Shown here: positions 9,507-18,296 of the stretch, piece after piece
How positions within the stretch are numbered: position 1 is the stretch's first letter
Layout of the letters: the number at the start of each line of letters is the position of its first letter
NCBI GenBank assembly: GCA_020635285.1
Contig: JACKAB010000007.1
Coordinates: forward strand, 434,001-498,000
From: Ignavibacteriales bacterium
Lineage (GTDB): Bacteria; Bacteroidota; Ignavibacteria; Ignavibacteriales; Melioribacteraceae
Direction of reading: 5' to 3'
Length of the DNA: 64,000 bases
Translations under genes and position numbers: made by a program
The notes under the pieces: generated by a model
The model's input: the letters and a program-made list of their open reading frames with translations, nothing else
Databases searched by the model: none
What the model was told of the DNA's origin: nothing

Positions 9507-10568
9507 TTACTCTGCGTTCTTGCCAAGTCCAAAAATACCAACTGATACTTTCACAACTCCAGTGCCTGCCTGTGGTGGTTGTCCATATGGTAGATTTGCA
9601 TTTGCAATATAGATACTTGTCCAATTTCCCCAACCCCTTCCAAATGCGAGACTTGTTGGAGTATCAAATAAGCTGTTATCTAAAACTATCGGAGTAACAA
9701 TACCACTCCGCGTATCAAGTTTTACAACTGGAGGTAAGCCAAAACCAAGTGTACATCCAGGAAGGACACCGTAAATATTCTCATAAATATCAACGGCTAT
9801 ACCATCTATGGTTGTGAGCAATGGATCTTGTTTAACAAGTTCGATAATAGGATGATTTCTATTTTTTCCTATCGTTACCTGACATATAAGACCTTGAGAA
9901 GTATTAGCAATGTATAACTTGTTTGGCGGATAGAAGGCAATGCCATTGGCTCCTGGTATTTTGCCGAAAGCAGGATCAAGAGCGCCGTTAAGCAATTTAT
10001 CTTTAATCAGAATGTTGAACTTTCGATCTCGTGCGTTGTAACACCATACTGCACCTTCTAATTCGAGACCTTTGTAACTATCTGTGGCATATAGGTTTCC
10101 CTTCCAGTCAAATGTAAGTGAATTAGGCGAACCAATTTCTTCTGAGCCTTTTAAGCGAACGGGAATCCTACTGTGTCCAATACGATAGACACCTTTCATT
10201 TCGGGGTTATCTGCGAAAGCCGCATAAATATTTCCAAATAAATCGGCTACTAGTCCGCGTACTTGGCCGGCTCCTGGTAACGTAGCATAAACTTCCCAGT
10301 TTCCATTATTTGTGAATTTTAAAATCTCATTTATTGAGCGATTTTCACCTCGAGTGTTGCTCACATACATATTTCCTCTTAAGTCAATTGCAATGCCTTC
10401 AGTTGAATTTCCGGGCGCTAGTGATAAAATTGGTGTAACTTCTCCAATAGTTTTATTTAATACTTCTTCTTCAACAGGTGTTTCAGATACTAATGGTGGT
10501 TCATCAGCGCATTTCCAAATGAATAGTGAAAGCAACGCGAAAATTAGGATTAAGATTTTGTTTTTCAT
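9507..10568 (-). CDS. SMP-30/NHL-like beta-propeller lipoprotein
   Basis: This 353-aa protein has a hydrophobic N-terminus ending in WKCADEP, where Cys20 may be lipidated although the lipobox is not classical. Repeated blades follow, such as TEGIAIDLRGNMYVSNTRG, VRGLVADLFGNIYAAF, PNSLTFDWKGNLYATDS and IDGIAVDIYENIYGV. This pattern, a hydrophobic strand followed by D..GN.Y, marks a six-bladed SMP-30/NHL-type propeller. No substrate is evident. About 155 bases upstream of its start lies a pair of 21-bp direct repeats that also occurs in front of the NTF2-like gene at 31.6 kb, suggesting shared control. Confidence 0.75.
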   Translation of the reverse strand: MKNKILILIFALLSLFIWKCADEPPLVSETPVEEEVLNKTIGEVTPILSLAPGNSTEGIAIDLRGNMYVSNTRGENRSINEILKFTNNGNWEVYATLPGAGQVRGLVADLFGNIYAAFADNPEMKGVYRIGHSRIPVRLKGSEEIGSPNSLTFDWKGNLYATDSYKGLELEGAVWCYNARDRKFNILIKDKLLNGALDPAFGKIPGANGIAFYPPNKLYIANTSQGLICQVTIGKNRNHPIIELVKQDPLLTTIDGIAVDIYENIYGVLPGCTLGFGLPPVVKLDTRSGIVTPIVLDNSLFDTPTSLAFGRGWGNWTSIYIANANLPYGQPPQAGTGVVKVSVGIFGLGKNAE

Positions 10569-10722
10569 TTTTGCTTCTCCTTTTGTTAGTTGGATGGATT
10601 TATTTTCAGGAATGGATGAATTTTACAGACTTAACAATTAAATGCGGATAGTTTTTTTAATCCTTCAAATTAATTCGGAGCTTTTATTTTTATTAATATA
10701 AGATTTGAAATTTTTATTTCAT

Positions 10723-10764
10723 TGTATAAAAGGGACTTTAAACTGTATAGAAGGGACATTTTAC
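10723..10764. promoter_or_regulatory. paired 21-bp direct repeat, candidate operator (site A)
   Basis: Two units of exactly 21 bp lie head to tail: 10723-10743 begins TGTATAAAAGGGAC and 10744-10764 begins TGTATAGAAGGGAC. The same arrangement recurs at 31645-31686. Both sit upstream of minus-strand genes in the same orientation. A two-turn spacing of identical units is what dimeric AraC-type or LytTR-type regulators bind. The cognate protein is not known. Confidence 0.6.
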
Positions 10765-10788
10765 AGCAGAATGAAAAAAATAATTCTT

Positions 10789-12252
10789 TTAGAATAATTT
10801 TATAATGTTACCAATATCAGAGTTATCAATATAATCTCCGTAAACGGGATCTGTTCCTTTAATATTTTCTATGAATAATTGACTACCCTTACCTTTTGCA
10901 TAAAAAGGAACAAGCGAATTAGTATGATGAGAACTGAACCATTCCACCTCAGGCATTTGACCTTTACCTTTTCCAATAAGGGGCTTCCATTTTTTATAAT
11001 TATTCTGCGTATTCTGTCTGTTAGAATTTGGTCCAAGAAGATAGCCGGTTTCATGATCTGCCGTAACTATAATTAAAGTTTCATCCCAGCTGCTATTTTC
11101 TTCTACCCAATTACACGCAGCTTCTACAGCTAAATTAAAATCGATTTGTTCTTCAATTGTTCGGCTTAAATTATTATCATGTGCGGCCCAATCTACAGCA
11201 CCTCCTTCAGACATCAGAAAAAAACCTTTTGGATTTTCATCAAGGACATTTATTGCAGCTAATGTCATTTCTTTTAATGTTGGAATTGTTTGAATGAAGG
11301 GGACTGAAAATGGAGTCCATTTTTCATTGGTTGTATCTCTTTCTACTTGAGTGGCTTGACCACTTTTAAAAACTCCTATTAATCTTTTGGGAGTTTCCCC
11401 GTTCATAAATTCTTGAAAGGATTCTCTATCTTGGATTAATGTCCATTCATCAAATACACCATCACCGTCTGCATCATTTCCGGCAGTTCCTTTACTTAAC
11501 ATATCCCAAGTATCTTTTCCTCCAACATATCTGTATTTTGATTCTGGAAGTAATTTGCCTTCTTCATCGATTATAGGTTTACCACCATTATTCATGTCCC
11601 ATATTTCTTTAGATCCTATATATCGCTCGCTAAATTCACTTACTAGTTTTCCAGCAGCAGTATAAAATGGATGTCCACCACCCATAATTACATCAACTTT
11701 ACTTTTTAAAATCATCTCCTCAGCAATCTCTTTATAGTTTTGACGACTCTTATTATGTGCTACAAATGCAGCCGGAGTGGCATTGCTAAATGGCACCGTT
11801 GAAATTACACCTGTTGATTTTCCTTGTTTTTCAAACTTATCAATAATTGTTTCCATAGGATTATTTAAAGTATCGACTGATAAAACACCCTTATCAGTTT
11901 TTTTGCCTGTAGCAATTGCAGATCCTGAAGCCGCAGAATCAGTTGGTCTTTTAATCACCCAACTGAAATCTGTCCATGCAGAATCCGGATCATATTTCAA
12001 ACCTTTTGTGTAATATGTTGACATTGCCAGTCTTACAGGAAATTTCTCATATATTTGTTCACCTGTTTTACCAAATTGGTAGTAACTTGCTATATCAACA
12101 TGATTAAAACCGCATCCATCACTGATAAATAAAATTACATTTTTGGGCTTTTGTTGTTTTGCTATTTGTTCTAATTCCTTTGAGGTGCAGCAGTTTTGTA
12201 AAACTACTGTGAGAAGTGCGAGTTTAATAACGATACTAAATTTCTTTTTCAA
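10789..12252 (-). CDS. phoA: alkaline phosphatase (PhoA family) lipoprotein
   Basis: This 487-aa phosphomonoesterase begins with a lipoprotein-type signal ending VLQNCCTS. Metal and active-site motifs are present in order: VILFISDGCGFNH near residue 40; the nucleophile Ser in TDSAASGSAIATGKKT near 107; the metal-binding EGGAVDWAAHDNN near 354; TADHETGYLL near 400; and SSHHTNSLVPFYAKG near 440. An inserted loop with NDADGDGVFDEW (near 257) looks like a calcium-binding EF-hand motif. The enzyme would release phosphate from organic esters outside the cytoplasm, which fits the polyphosphate genes nearby. It is transcribed alone; the preceding region holds no obvious Pho box. Confidence 0.93.
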   Translation of the reverse strand: MKKKFSIVIKLALLTVVLQNCCTSKELEQIAKQQKPKNVILFISDGCGFNHVDIASYYQFGKTGEQIYEKFPVRLAMSTYYTKGLKYDPDSAWTDFSWVIKRPTDSAASGSAIATGKKTDKGVLSVDTLNNPMETIIDKFEKQGKSTGVISTVPFSNATPAAFVAHNKSRQNYKEIAEEMILKSKVDVIMGGGHPFYTAAGKLVSEFSERYIGSKEIWDMNNGGKPIIDEEGKLLPESKYRYVGGKDTWDMLSKGTAGNDADGDGVFDEWTLIQDRESFQEFMNGETPKRLIGVFKSGQATQVERDTTNEKWTPFSVPFIQTIPTLKEMTLAAINVLDENPKGFFLMSEGGAVDWAAHDNNLSRTIEEQIDFNLAVEAACNWVEENSSWDETLIIVTADHETGYLLGPNSNRQNTQNNYKKWKPLIGKGKGQMPEVEWFSSHHTNSLVPFYAKGKGSQLFIENIKGTDPVYGDYIDNSDIGNIIKLF

Positions 12253-12577
12253 CTAATCTCTCCAAATGATTTAGCAAAATGAACAAATCTGGAAAGCACA
12301 GAAAGATTCTTTTTGTAGATTACTGTGCAATAACCTAAATAGTATTCTTTTATAGATTTAAAATAGACAATATATATAAAGAAATAAAGATCGATATATC
12401 ATATATAGTGTATGTATGGACGTTGGTTTTATGATAGTTAAGTAGACTTAGTTTCAATTTATTGAATAGTTAGTTCTGTTAGGCTCTGCATAGCTATTGA
12501 CAAATCGTTAAACATATCTATTAGAATGTTTTTGGCAGAGCCCAATTGATATTCTATAATTCTTTATAGAGAAGAAT
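12253..12577. other. intergenic region with a long-loop inverted repeat
   Basis: This gap separates the alkaline phosphatase start from the M6 protease stop. GGCTCTGC at 12482-12489 and GCAGAGCC at 12535-12542 are perfect inverted repeats around a 45-base loop, placed just after the M6 gene on the minus strand. A terminator or RNA structure is possible, but no T-run follows. The part nearest the phosphatase should hold its promoter. GGAAAGCACAG at 12290-12300 weakly resembles the conserved leader described at 23.6, 29.2 and 32.6 kb. Confidence 0.4.
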
Positions 12578-14605
12578 TTATTTTACAAGAACCATTTTTA
12601 CAGTTTTATTAAATGTACCAGCAACCAATTTATAAAAATAAACTCCGCTAGGTTTAGTGCTTGAATCCCAAATAACTTCATAAGTCCTGGTTTTTGATTT
12701 TGGCTTACTAGTGTTTCAACTTCGCCGCCAATAATATCGTAGACTTTAATGTTACATTCACATTGTCATCCCGAACCTGCCTGCCGGCAGGCATGGCTTG
12801 TTTCGGGATCTCATTATTTAAATGCTGAAATGAATTCAGCATGACTGATGGTGATGGTATTGAATATTTTATTGTTGTGCTTGGATTAAAGGGATTTGGA
12901 TAATTTTGATGTAAAATAAAATCATCTGCAAGTGTTTCTTCATTATTAATATTTGTTGTTAAATTAAATGTAATGGGTACTTTAATTTCTTTTGAAAAAG
13001 TTGATTCTTTATTTTCCAAATCATAAGAAGTTATTTTATAATAAGCGTAGCCGTAAGTATTCGCATTTGTTGCCATGCACTCAATTGAATCTGTATAAGA
13101 GCTGATTGAAACTGTATCATATAATTTATAGTCTTGGTGATCAAATTTTTTATAGACTTTATAGTATTCAAAATCAGGCTCTAAGTTTTGTGACCAACTA
13201 AATTTTACTTGGCTACCTTTTATAAGTTCAATATTTCTGGGAGTTGATGGAGATGCATTCTCAGGATATTTTTGGTAAAAATCTACAACATAATGATCAT
13301 CATTACATTCAACGATTTCAAGCCCGCAGTTACTGGTAGGCTTCGTATTTGGAACCCAATAATATCCGCATCTGGATTGTCTGCAATCCGACCAAGGATT
13401 TATTACTCTTATATTATTTTCACCGGGGAACATGAAGTGATTACAGTTGGAACAAAGGTTTCCGCATGAGTGCATCAGCATTACATAATTCCCGGTTAGT
13501 TTTCTCCAGATAAGAATCCCGTTATTTAATGAAACATTTTTTATGTGCGAATTATAATCCGGAATTAAATGATCTCCCAATTTCATTTTGGAATTGAAAT
13601 TCCTATATTCAACTAAGAAAAAATCAAAAGAACAATTGTCCTGCAGTTTATAAATATCTGAATCGGTTAGGTTATATTTAATTTCTTTTTTAATCGATTC
13701 ATTTATAATTTTCATAGAGTTCCAACCTAATACCCAACGGAAGTAAGGATTAATTGGGGCTGGGCATGATCCTTCAAGTCTAGGACCATTAAAACAACCC
13801 TTAGACATCAAACAAAAATATTCGTTATCGCAGCCATGTAAAAGATCTTTAAATCCTAAAAGATGGCAAAATTCATGTGCGTGAATACCTATATGTGAAA
13901 AATGTGAGACAGGATATGAAGAAGAATCATCTCGCTCTTCCAAATAAGGATAGCATGATGCAAATCTTTCGCCCATAATATACTCGTGTTCATCAGTGAA
14001 TGCTTCCGGATTTAATGAATTACTTTTTCCGCTGCGATATATATGTCCAGCATAAATTATAACAAGAAAAGTTTCATCATCTTTTGGATATCTAATCCTA
14101 ATGATTTTGCTTTTTGTTTTGCTTCTGCTCTAAATTTTTTCCTCTCTCTGCATTGTAATATTCTTTTGTATTATCCAACATTATCCAATCCGGCACATTA
14201 TCTTTATTTAAATCTTCATTAAGAATATATCCGGTAAGCTCCAAATTTCCATCTGACATTATGCTGTAGTAATCTCTTAAGCTTCCAAATACTTCCTTTC
14301 CATCAGGTGAATACATGTTTGGTGAACAATATTTATTGACTGAAAAAACATATTATTAAAATCATTATAAGTATAAGCTGGTAAAGTAAGTGTAGATGGA
14401 TATTGCGGATTTCTGTGTCTCACATCTTGGAATTCTACTAAGAGTACTTTTAAGGTAATGGTTTCATTTAAGATTTGTTTTATTTCGTTTGGATTTTTCT
14501 GATTTTTAACACCATTATCTTTGCTGTAGATATTATAATTTACAACAAGTGAGCAAAGAAAATGATGTTTAAAATTATTTTTAATTTATTATTTTGTTTC
14601 CTCAT
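12578..14605 (-). pseudogene. M6-like secreted metalloprotease with T9SS domain (frameshifted)
   Basis: Read piecewise on the minus strand, this is a protease of about 670 aa. A start codon at 14605 is preceded by a GGAGGGGG ribosome binding site and followed by a signal-like segment. Next come VLLVEFQDVR and the M6-typical YYSIMSDGNLELTGYI. The zinc motif HAHEFCHLLGFKDL (HExxH) lies near 13900-13870. A fibronectin-like domain follows (PSTPRNIELIKGSQVKFSW), then a T9SS type A domain starting YPNPFNPSTTIKYSIP. The T9SS domain contains a PAGRQ element insert and ends KTVKMVLVK at 12578. At least four indels interrupt it; the 422-aa block 13976-12708 is open. Likely indel errors rather than decay. 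It is the last gene of the minus-strand kinase/peptide cluster. Confidence 0.75.
12765..12845. repeat. PAGRQ palindromic element inside a T9SS domain (copy 1)
   Basis: An 81-bp element runs from GTCATCCCGAA to CAGCATGAC, with short terminal inverted repeats GTCAT/ATGAC. The nested palindrome CCTGCCGGCAGG is embedded in CCCGAA...TTCGGG arms. It is translated in frame as part of the M6 protease sorting domain (LNSFQHLN...PAGRQVRDD). The same element interrupts another T9SS domain at 24654, at the same position of the domain. Confidence 0.85.
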
Positions 14606-14639
14606 TTCCCCCTCCAAATTTTTGTGGTATTTATTAATT

Positions 14640-14678
14640 AAAAAAGACGATCCCACCTTTGTGAAAAGTGGAACCGTC
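14640..14678 (-). terminator. rho-independent terminator after the HEAT gene
   Basis: On the minus strand GACGGTTCCAC pairs with GGTGGGATCGTC (14678 to 14646), with wobble pairs in the stem, and is followed directly by TTTTTTAATTAAT. It lies 14 bases past the HEAT-repeat gene stop and just before the M6 protease gene, separating the two transcripts at least partly. A degraded copy is at about 17415-17450. Confidence 0.8.
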
Positions 14679-14691
14679 AGGGAGAGGGTAT

Positions 14692-15174
14692 TTATTTCCT
14701 AAAATCGCTTAACTTGTAGCCATTAAATTCTTTTTCTTCTGCAAGTTGAATTTCTTCAACCTCAACTTTACTTTTAATTTCATCAAGCATTATTCTGTTA
14801 TAAAAAATTTGGCACATTCTACTTACTCTTTCGCTATCAGAAAATTTGATGGCTCTTTTTACTGCAAAGATTCCTCTGTCAGAATGAATTTTGCATAATG
14901 AGAGAGCAGCAATTATTTTCATTTCATCATTAGCACCGTTGTGGAATAAACTTAATAACGGAAGAATAGCTTTATCAGATTTGATCTCGCCAAGAAAGTA
15001 TGCAGAACTAAATTTTAGACCCTCATTGTCGGATGATAATCCGACTAAAAGATTTTCTTCAATTTGATCGTATGTGCATTTGGTATTTGTTTTTAGGGAA
15101 TCTTCAGCGAATAAACTTGTTACGAGTAAAAGAAAAAATAAGAAGAATACCATTTTCCCTTTCTGCCTTTTCAT
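14692..15174 (-). CDS. secreted HEAT-repeat protein
   Basis: This 160-aa protein has a signal peptide (MVFFLFFLLLVTSLFAE). Two or three HEAT-like helical repeats follow: LVGLSSDNEGLKFSSAYFLG, KAILPLLSLFHNGANDEMKI and GIFAVKRAIKFSDSERVSR. Such repeats usually serve protein binding. The start MKRQKG at 15174 is preferred over a TTG 12 bases upstream because GGAGG at 15182-15186 precedes it at normal spacing. It follows the sigma-54 activator gene on the same strand, with a 16-bp palindrome and a possible -24/-12 promoter in between. A stem-loop abuts its ribosome binding site. Confidence 0.75.
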   Translation of the reverse strand: MKRQKGKMVFFLFFLLLVTSLFAEDSLKTNTKCTYDQIEENLLVGLSSDNEGLKFSSAYFLGEIKSDKAILPLLSLFHNGANDEMKIIAALSLCKIHSDRGIFAVKRAIKFSDSERVSRMCQIFYNRIMLDEIKSKVEVEEIQLAEEKEFNGYKLSDFRK

Positions 15175-15185
15175 TTTGTCCTCCA

Positions 15186-15218
15186 ATCATTTGTTAGTTA
15201 TTTTTTGTTACAAATGAT
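15186..15218 (-). promoter_or_regulatory. 5'-UTR stem-loop next to the ribosome binding site of the HEAT gene
   Basis: ATCATTTGT at 15186-15194 and ACAAATGAT at 15210-15218 are perfect 9-bp arms with a 15-base loop. On the transcript the stem ends directly before TGGAGG. It could influence translation or mRNA stability; no ligand-binding fold is recognised. Confidence 0.45.
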
Positions 15219-15222
15219 CTAA

Positions 15223-15301
15223 GCCCAAAAGCGTACCAAAAGAGAAGCGCAAATAATTTCTTCGTAACTTATTGTTGTATAATGGTTTACAATTTTGTAA
15301 A
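15223..15301 (-). promoter_or_regulatory. possible sigma-54 promoter and upstream palindrome for the HEAT gene
   Basis: On the minus strand TTGGTACGCTTTTGGGC (15239-15223) resembles the -24/-12 form TTGGCACG-N4-TTGC, with one mismatch in the -24 part and two in the -12 part. About 50 bases further upstream TTTACAATTTTGTAAA (15286-15301) is a perfect 16-bp palindrome, placed like an enhancer site. The gene just upstream encodes a sigma-54 activator, which makes the pairing plausible but unproven. Confidence 0.35.
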
Positions 15302-15461
15302 TGTTGGCGTTTATGAGATGGGAGGTTTTATTTAGCAGGAATTTGCGAGGGTGTTTTTGCGAAAATATGGAAATATTATTGTGAGGTGTTATTTTCGCAG
15401 GTTAATAAAAAAATATTTAAAAAGTAATTCGCAGATTTTTACGGATTGAATTTAGTTGATT

Positions 15462-15585
15462 TTATTTTATTCGGAAAAGCCCAAGTTTTTTCATTTTATA
15501 ACGAAGAGTTTGTTCTGGAATTTCAAGCATTCTGGCTGCTTGAGATTGATTCCAATCATTGTCATCCAGCGATTGAGTTAGGATT
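15462..15585 (-). pseudogene. detached Fis-type helix-turn-helix end of the sigma-54 activator
   Basis: The minus strand reads LTQSLDDNDWNQSQAARMLE and on through IPEQTLRYKMKKLGL to a TAA at 15462. This is the Fis-like DNA-binding helix-turn-helix that ends NtrC-family activators. Upstream of 15585 the sequence switches abruptly to the M6 protease repeat, so no gene is attached. The matching N-terminal part lies at 18425-19839, on the far side of the 2.7-kb duplication. Joining the two would give a normal activator of about 515 aa. Confidence 0.75.
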
Positions 15586-18020
15586 AAAAAAGGATTTGGA
15601 TAATTTCCTTGATGCAAAAATATTAATCACCTGTGTGTTTCTTCATTATTATTATTTAAATCTTGTTGTTAAATTAAATGTAATGGGTACTTTAATATTT
15701 TTGAAAGTTGATACTCATTTTCCAAACTCTCCAGAAGGTTATTTTATAATAAGCGTACTGTAAGTATTCAATGTTATTGCCATGCACTAATTGAATCTGT
15801 ATAAGCATTTGAAGAAACCTGTATAATATATAATTTATAGTCTTATGATCAAATTTTTTATAGAGCTTATAGTATTCAAAAATTCGGCTTCTTAAGTTTT
15901 GTGAATTCCAATCAATTTCTTACTTGCCTACCTTTTAAACGTTCATCATTTCTGGGAGTTGATGGAGACATTCTTGGTGATATTTTTGTAAATAATAGAA
16001 TATACATAATCGACTACTTTATTTAACGATTTCGCCAAGCCTGCAGTTTTGCCAGGCTTGGGTATTTGAACCTAATAATTAATCTGGATCTGATTGTCTG
16101 ATAATCCGAATCAGGATTTATTGTTGGTTATTATCGATTCAATGTAAACATAAAGTGATTATAGTTGAAATCAAAAGCCTACATGAGTATCAGCATTACA
16201 TACCCGGTTATTTTCTCCTATTTCTATGAGATAAGAATCAAGTTTTTTGAGAAACATTTTTATGTGCGAATTATAATCCGAATTAAAGGATCTCCCAATT
16301 TCATTTTGAATTGAAAATTTCTATATTCGAACTAAGAAAAATTCAAAAAGAACAATTTGTCCTGCAGTTTATAAATATTGAAATCTGTTGGAAAGTCAGG
16401 TTATATTTACTTTTTAATCGATTCATTTATTATTTACAAAGAGTCTCCAACCTAATACCCAGCGAAAGTAAGGATTGATAAAGGAGCTGGGCATGATCCT
16501 TCAAGTTTTTGGTCCGTCTCAACAGCCATTAGTGCCATCAAAATTGACAAACAAACCACATTGCAACCTCCTAAAGATTTTAAAATAGTTCCCATTGATG
16601 GCAAAATTATAAGTGGAGTAAGCGCCCATATGATCAAAATGGGCAACAGGGTATAAAGATGAATTATCTCAACTTCTTTCATTATAAGGATAGCATGTTA
16701 CATGCAAATCTTAACCATATACCAACTTGTAAGTTCATCAGTGAATGCTTCCGGATTTAATGAATTATATTTTTCCGGGTTGCGATATATATGTGTAACC
16801 AGCATAAATAATTATTAGAGAAAGTTTCATCATCTTCTATATTCAACCGAATCGATTTTTATAAGCTTTTGTCGCGTTTGCCTAAATATTTTTCCCTGTT
16901 CTGCATTGTAATATTCTTTTTGGTAATATCCAACATTATCCAATCAAGTAATATTATCTAATACTTTATTTTAAATCTTCATTCAGACAATATACATAGA
17001 TTCGGTAAGTCGCACAAATTCCCGTTTGGACATTGTTTGTAGTCTCTTAAACTTTCCAAAGACTCTTAAACATCAGAATAATACATGTTTGGTGAACAAT
17101 ATTTATTAACTGAAAAACATATTATTAAACTATTACAAGTATAAGCTGGTAAAGTAAGTATGACACTGATTATTGTGATTTCTGTATCTTGGTTCTAATT
17201 CTACTGGCAGTACTTTTAAGGGTAATGGTTTCACTTAAGATTATTTTATTTCGTTTGGATTTTTTCTGACTATTTTGAAATCCAATTCAATTTGAAGTAT
17301 TAGGTATTTATTCTATATGTAAGTGAGCAAAAAATAAATAGATGTATAAATTTTTTTCATTTGTTTTTATTTTGTTTCCATATTTCCTCCAAATTTTTTT
17401 TTAGAACGATATTAAAAGACGATCCCACCTTATGCAAAAGTGGAACCGTCAGGAGTAACAGTATATTTCTCTTAAAATCGCTTAACTTGTAACTATTGTT
17501 AAGGATTTTTCTTCAACATTCTGATAGTTATTTGAATAATTTCTTAATCAAAGCCCTAAAATCTTTACTTCATGAGTAATTTCATCAACGCATTGTTCTG
17601 TTATAAAATATTTGCAACATCATCATACTAAGCAAGGTAAGAAAAGGTTTTTCGGATATCAGGTAAATTTGACATGGTTTTACTGCATAAAGATTCCTTA
17701 GTATACTTTTATGAATTTTGCATACGAGAGAGAAGTCAAATTATTTTTGATTTCATCATTAGCACCAAGGTTGTGGAATAAACTTAATAGCGGAAGAATA
17801 GCTTTATCAGATTTGATCTCGCCAAGAAAAGTATGCAGAACTAAATTTTAGATTCCTCATTGTCGGACAATGATAATCTGACTAAAAAGATTTTTCTTCA
17901 TTTGATCGTATGTGCATTTGGTATTTGTTTTTAGGAATTCTTAAGCGAATAAACTTGTTATAATGAGTAAAAAGGAAAAAAATAAGAAGAATACCATATT
18001 CTTTTTGGTCTATTTTCTCT
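15586..18020 (-). repeat. degraded direct duplicate of the M6 protease and HEAT genes
   Basis: This stretch repeats 12885 to about 15180 in the same orientation: the M6 gene from about 15590 to 17381, its upstream terminator near 17415-17450, and the HEAT gene from about 17467 to 18015. Substitutions and especially scattered one- to five-base insertions and deletions break every frame. Recognisable words survive, for example the GGAGCTGGGCATGATCCTTC stretch near 16483 and the HEAT region around 17790. The density and type of errors look like raw long-read sequence rather than evolutionary decay. No functional gene should be called here. Confidence 0.8.
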
Positions 18021-18296
18021 CCAATCATTATAAGAAATTTTTTGTTTACAAATCTAAACCCAAAAACCCAAAAGATAAAAGAGACTAGTTTCTGTAACTT
18101 ATTGTTTTTAATGGTTTACAATTTTGTAACAAGTATATGTAGCATGAGATGGAGGCTTTATTTTCTAGCGAATTTGGTGAGGGTGTTTTTATGAAAATAT
18201 GGAAATATTATTGTGAGGTAAGTTATTTTCGCAGATTAATAAAAAAAATATTTAAAAAAGTAATTCGCAGATTTTTACGGACTGAATTTAGTGGAT

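Noticed and set aside
10723..10764. Possible CRISPR or tandem-repeat array
   Set aside because: Only two units with no spacers; operator-like placement in two promoters explains it better. No CRISPR array was seen anywhere in the window.
12482..12542. tRNA-like or attachment-site structure around GGCTCTGC/GCAGAGCC
   Set aside because: No T-loop or anticodon-arm sequence; only the two 8-bp arms are present.
15446..15763. Open plus-strand frame of 105 codons over the HEAT-side junction
   Set aside because: It is antisense to the Fis end of the sigma-54 activator and runs across the duplication junction; the minus-strand protein is clearly the real one.
16452..16682. Minus-strand frame of 76 codons
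   Set aside because: It lies within the degraded M6 protease copy and arises by chance between indels.
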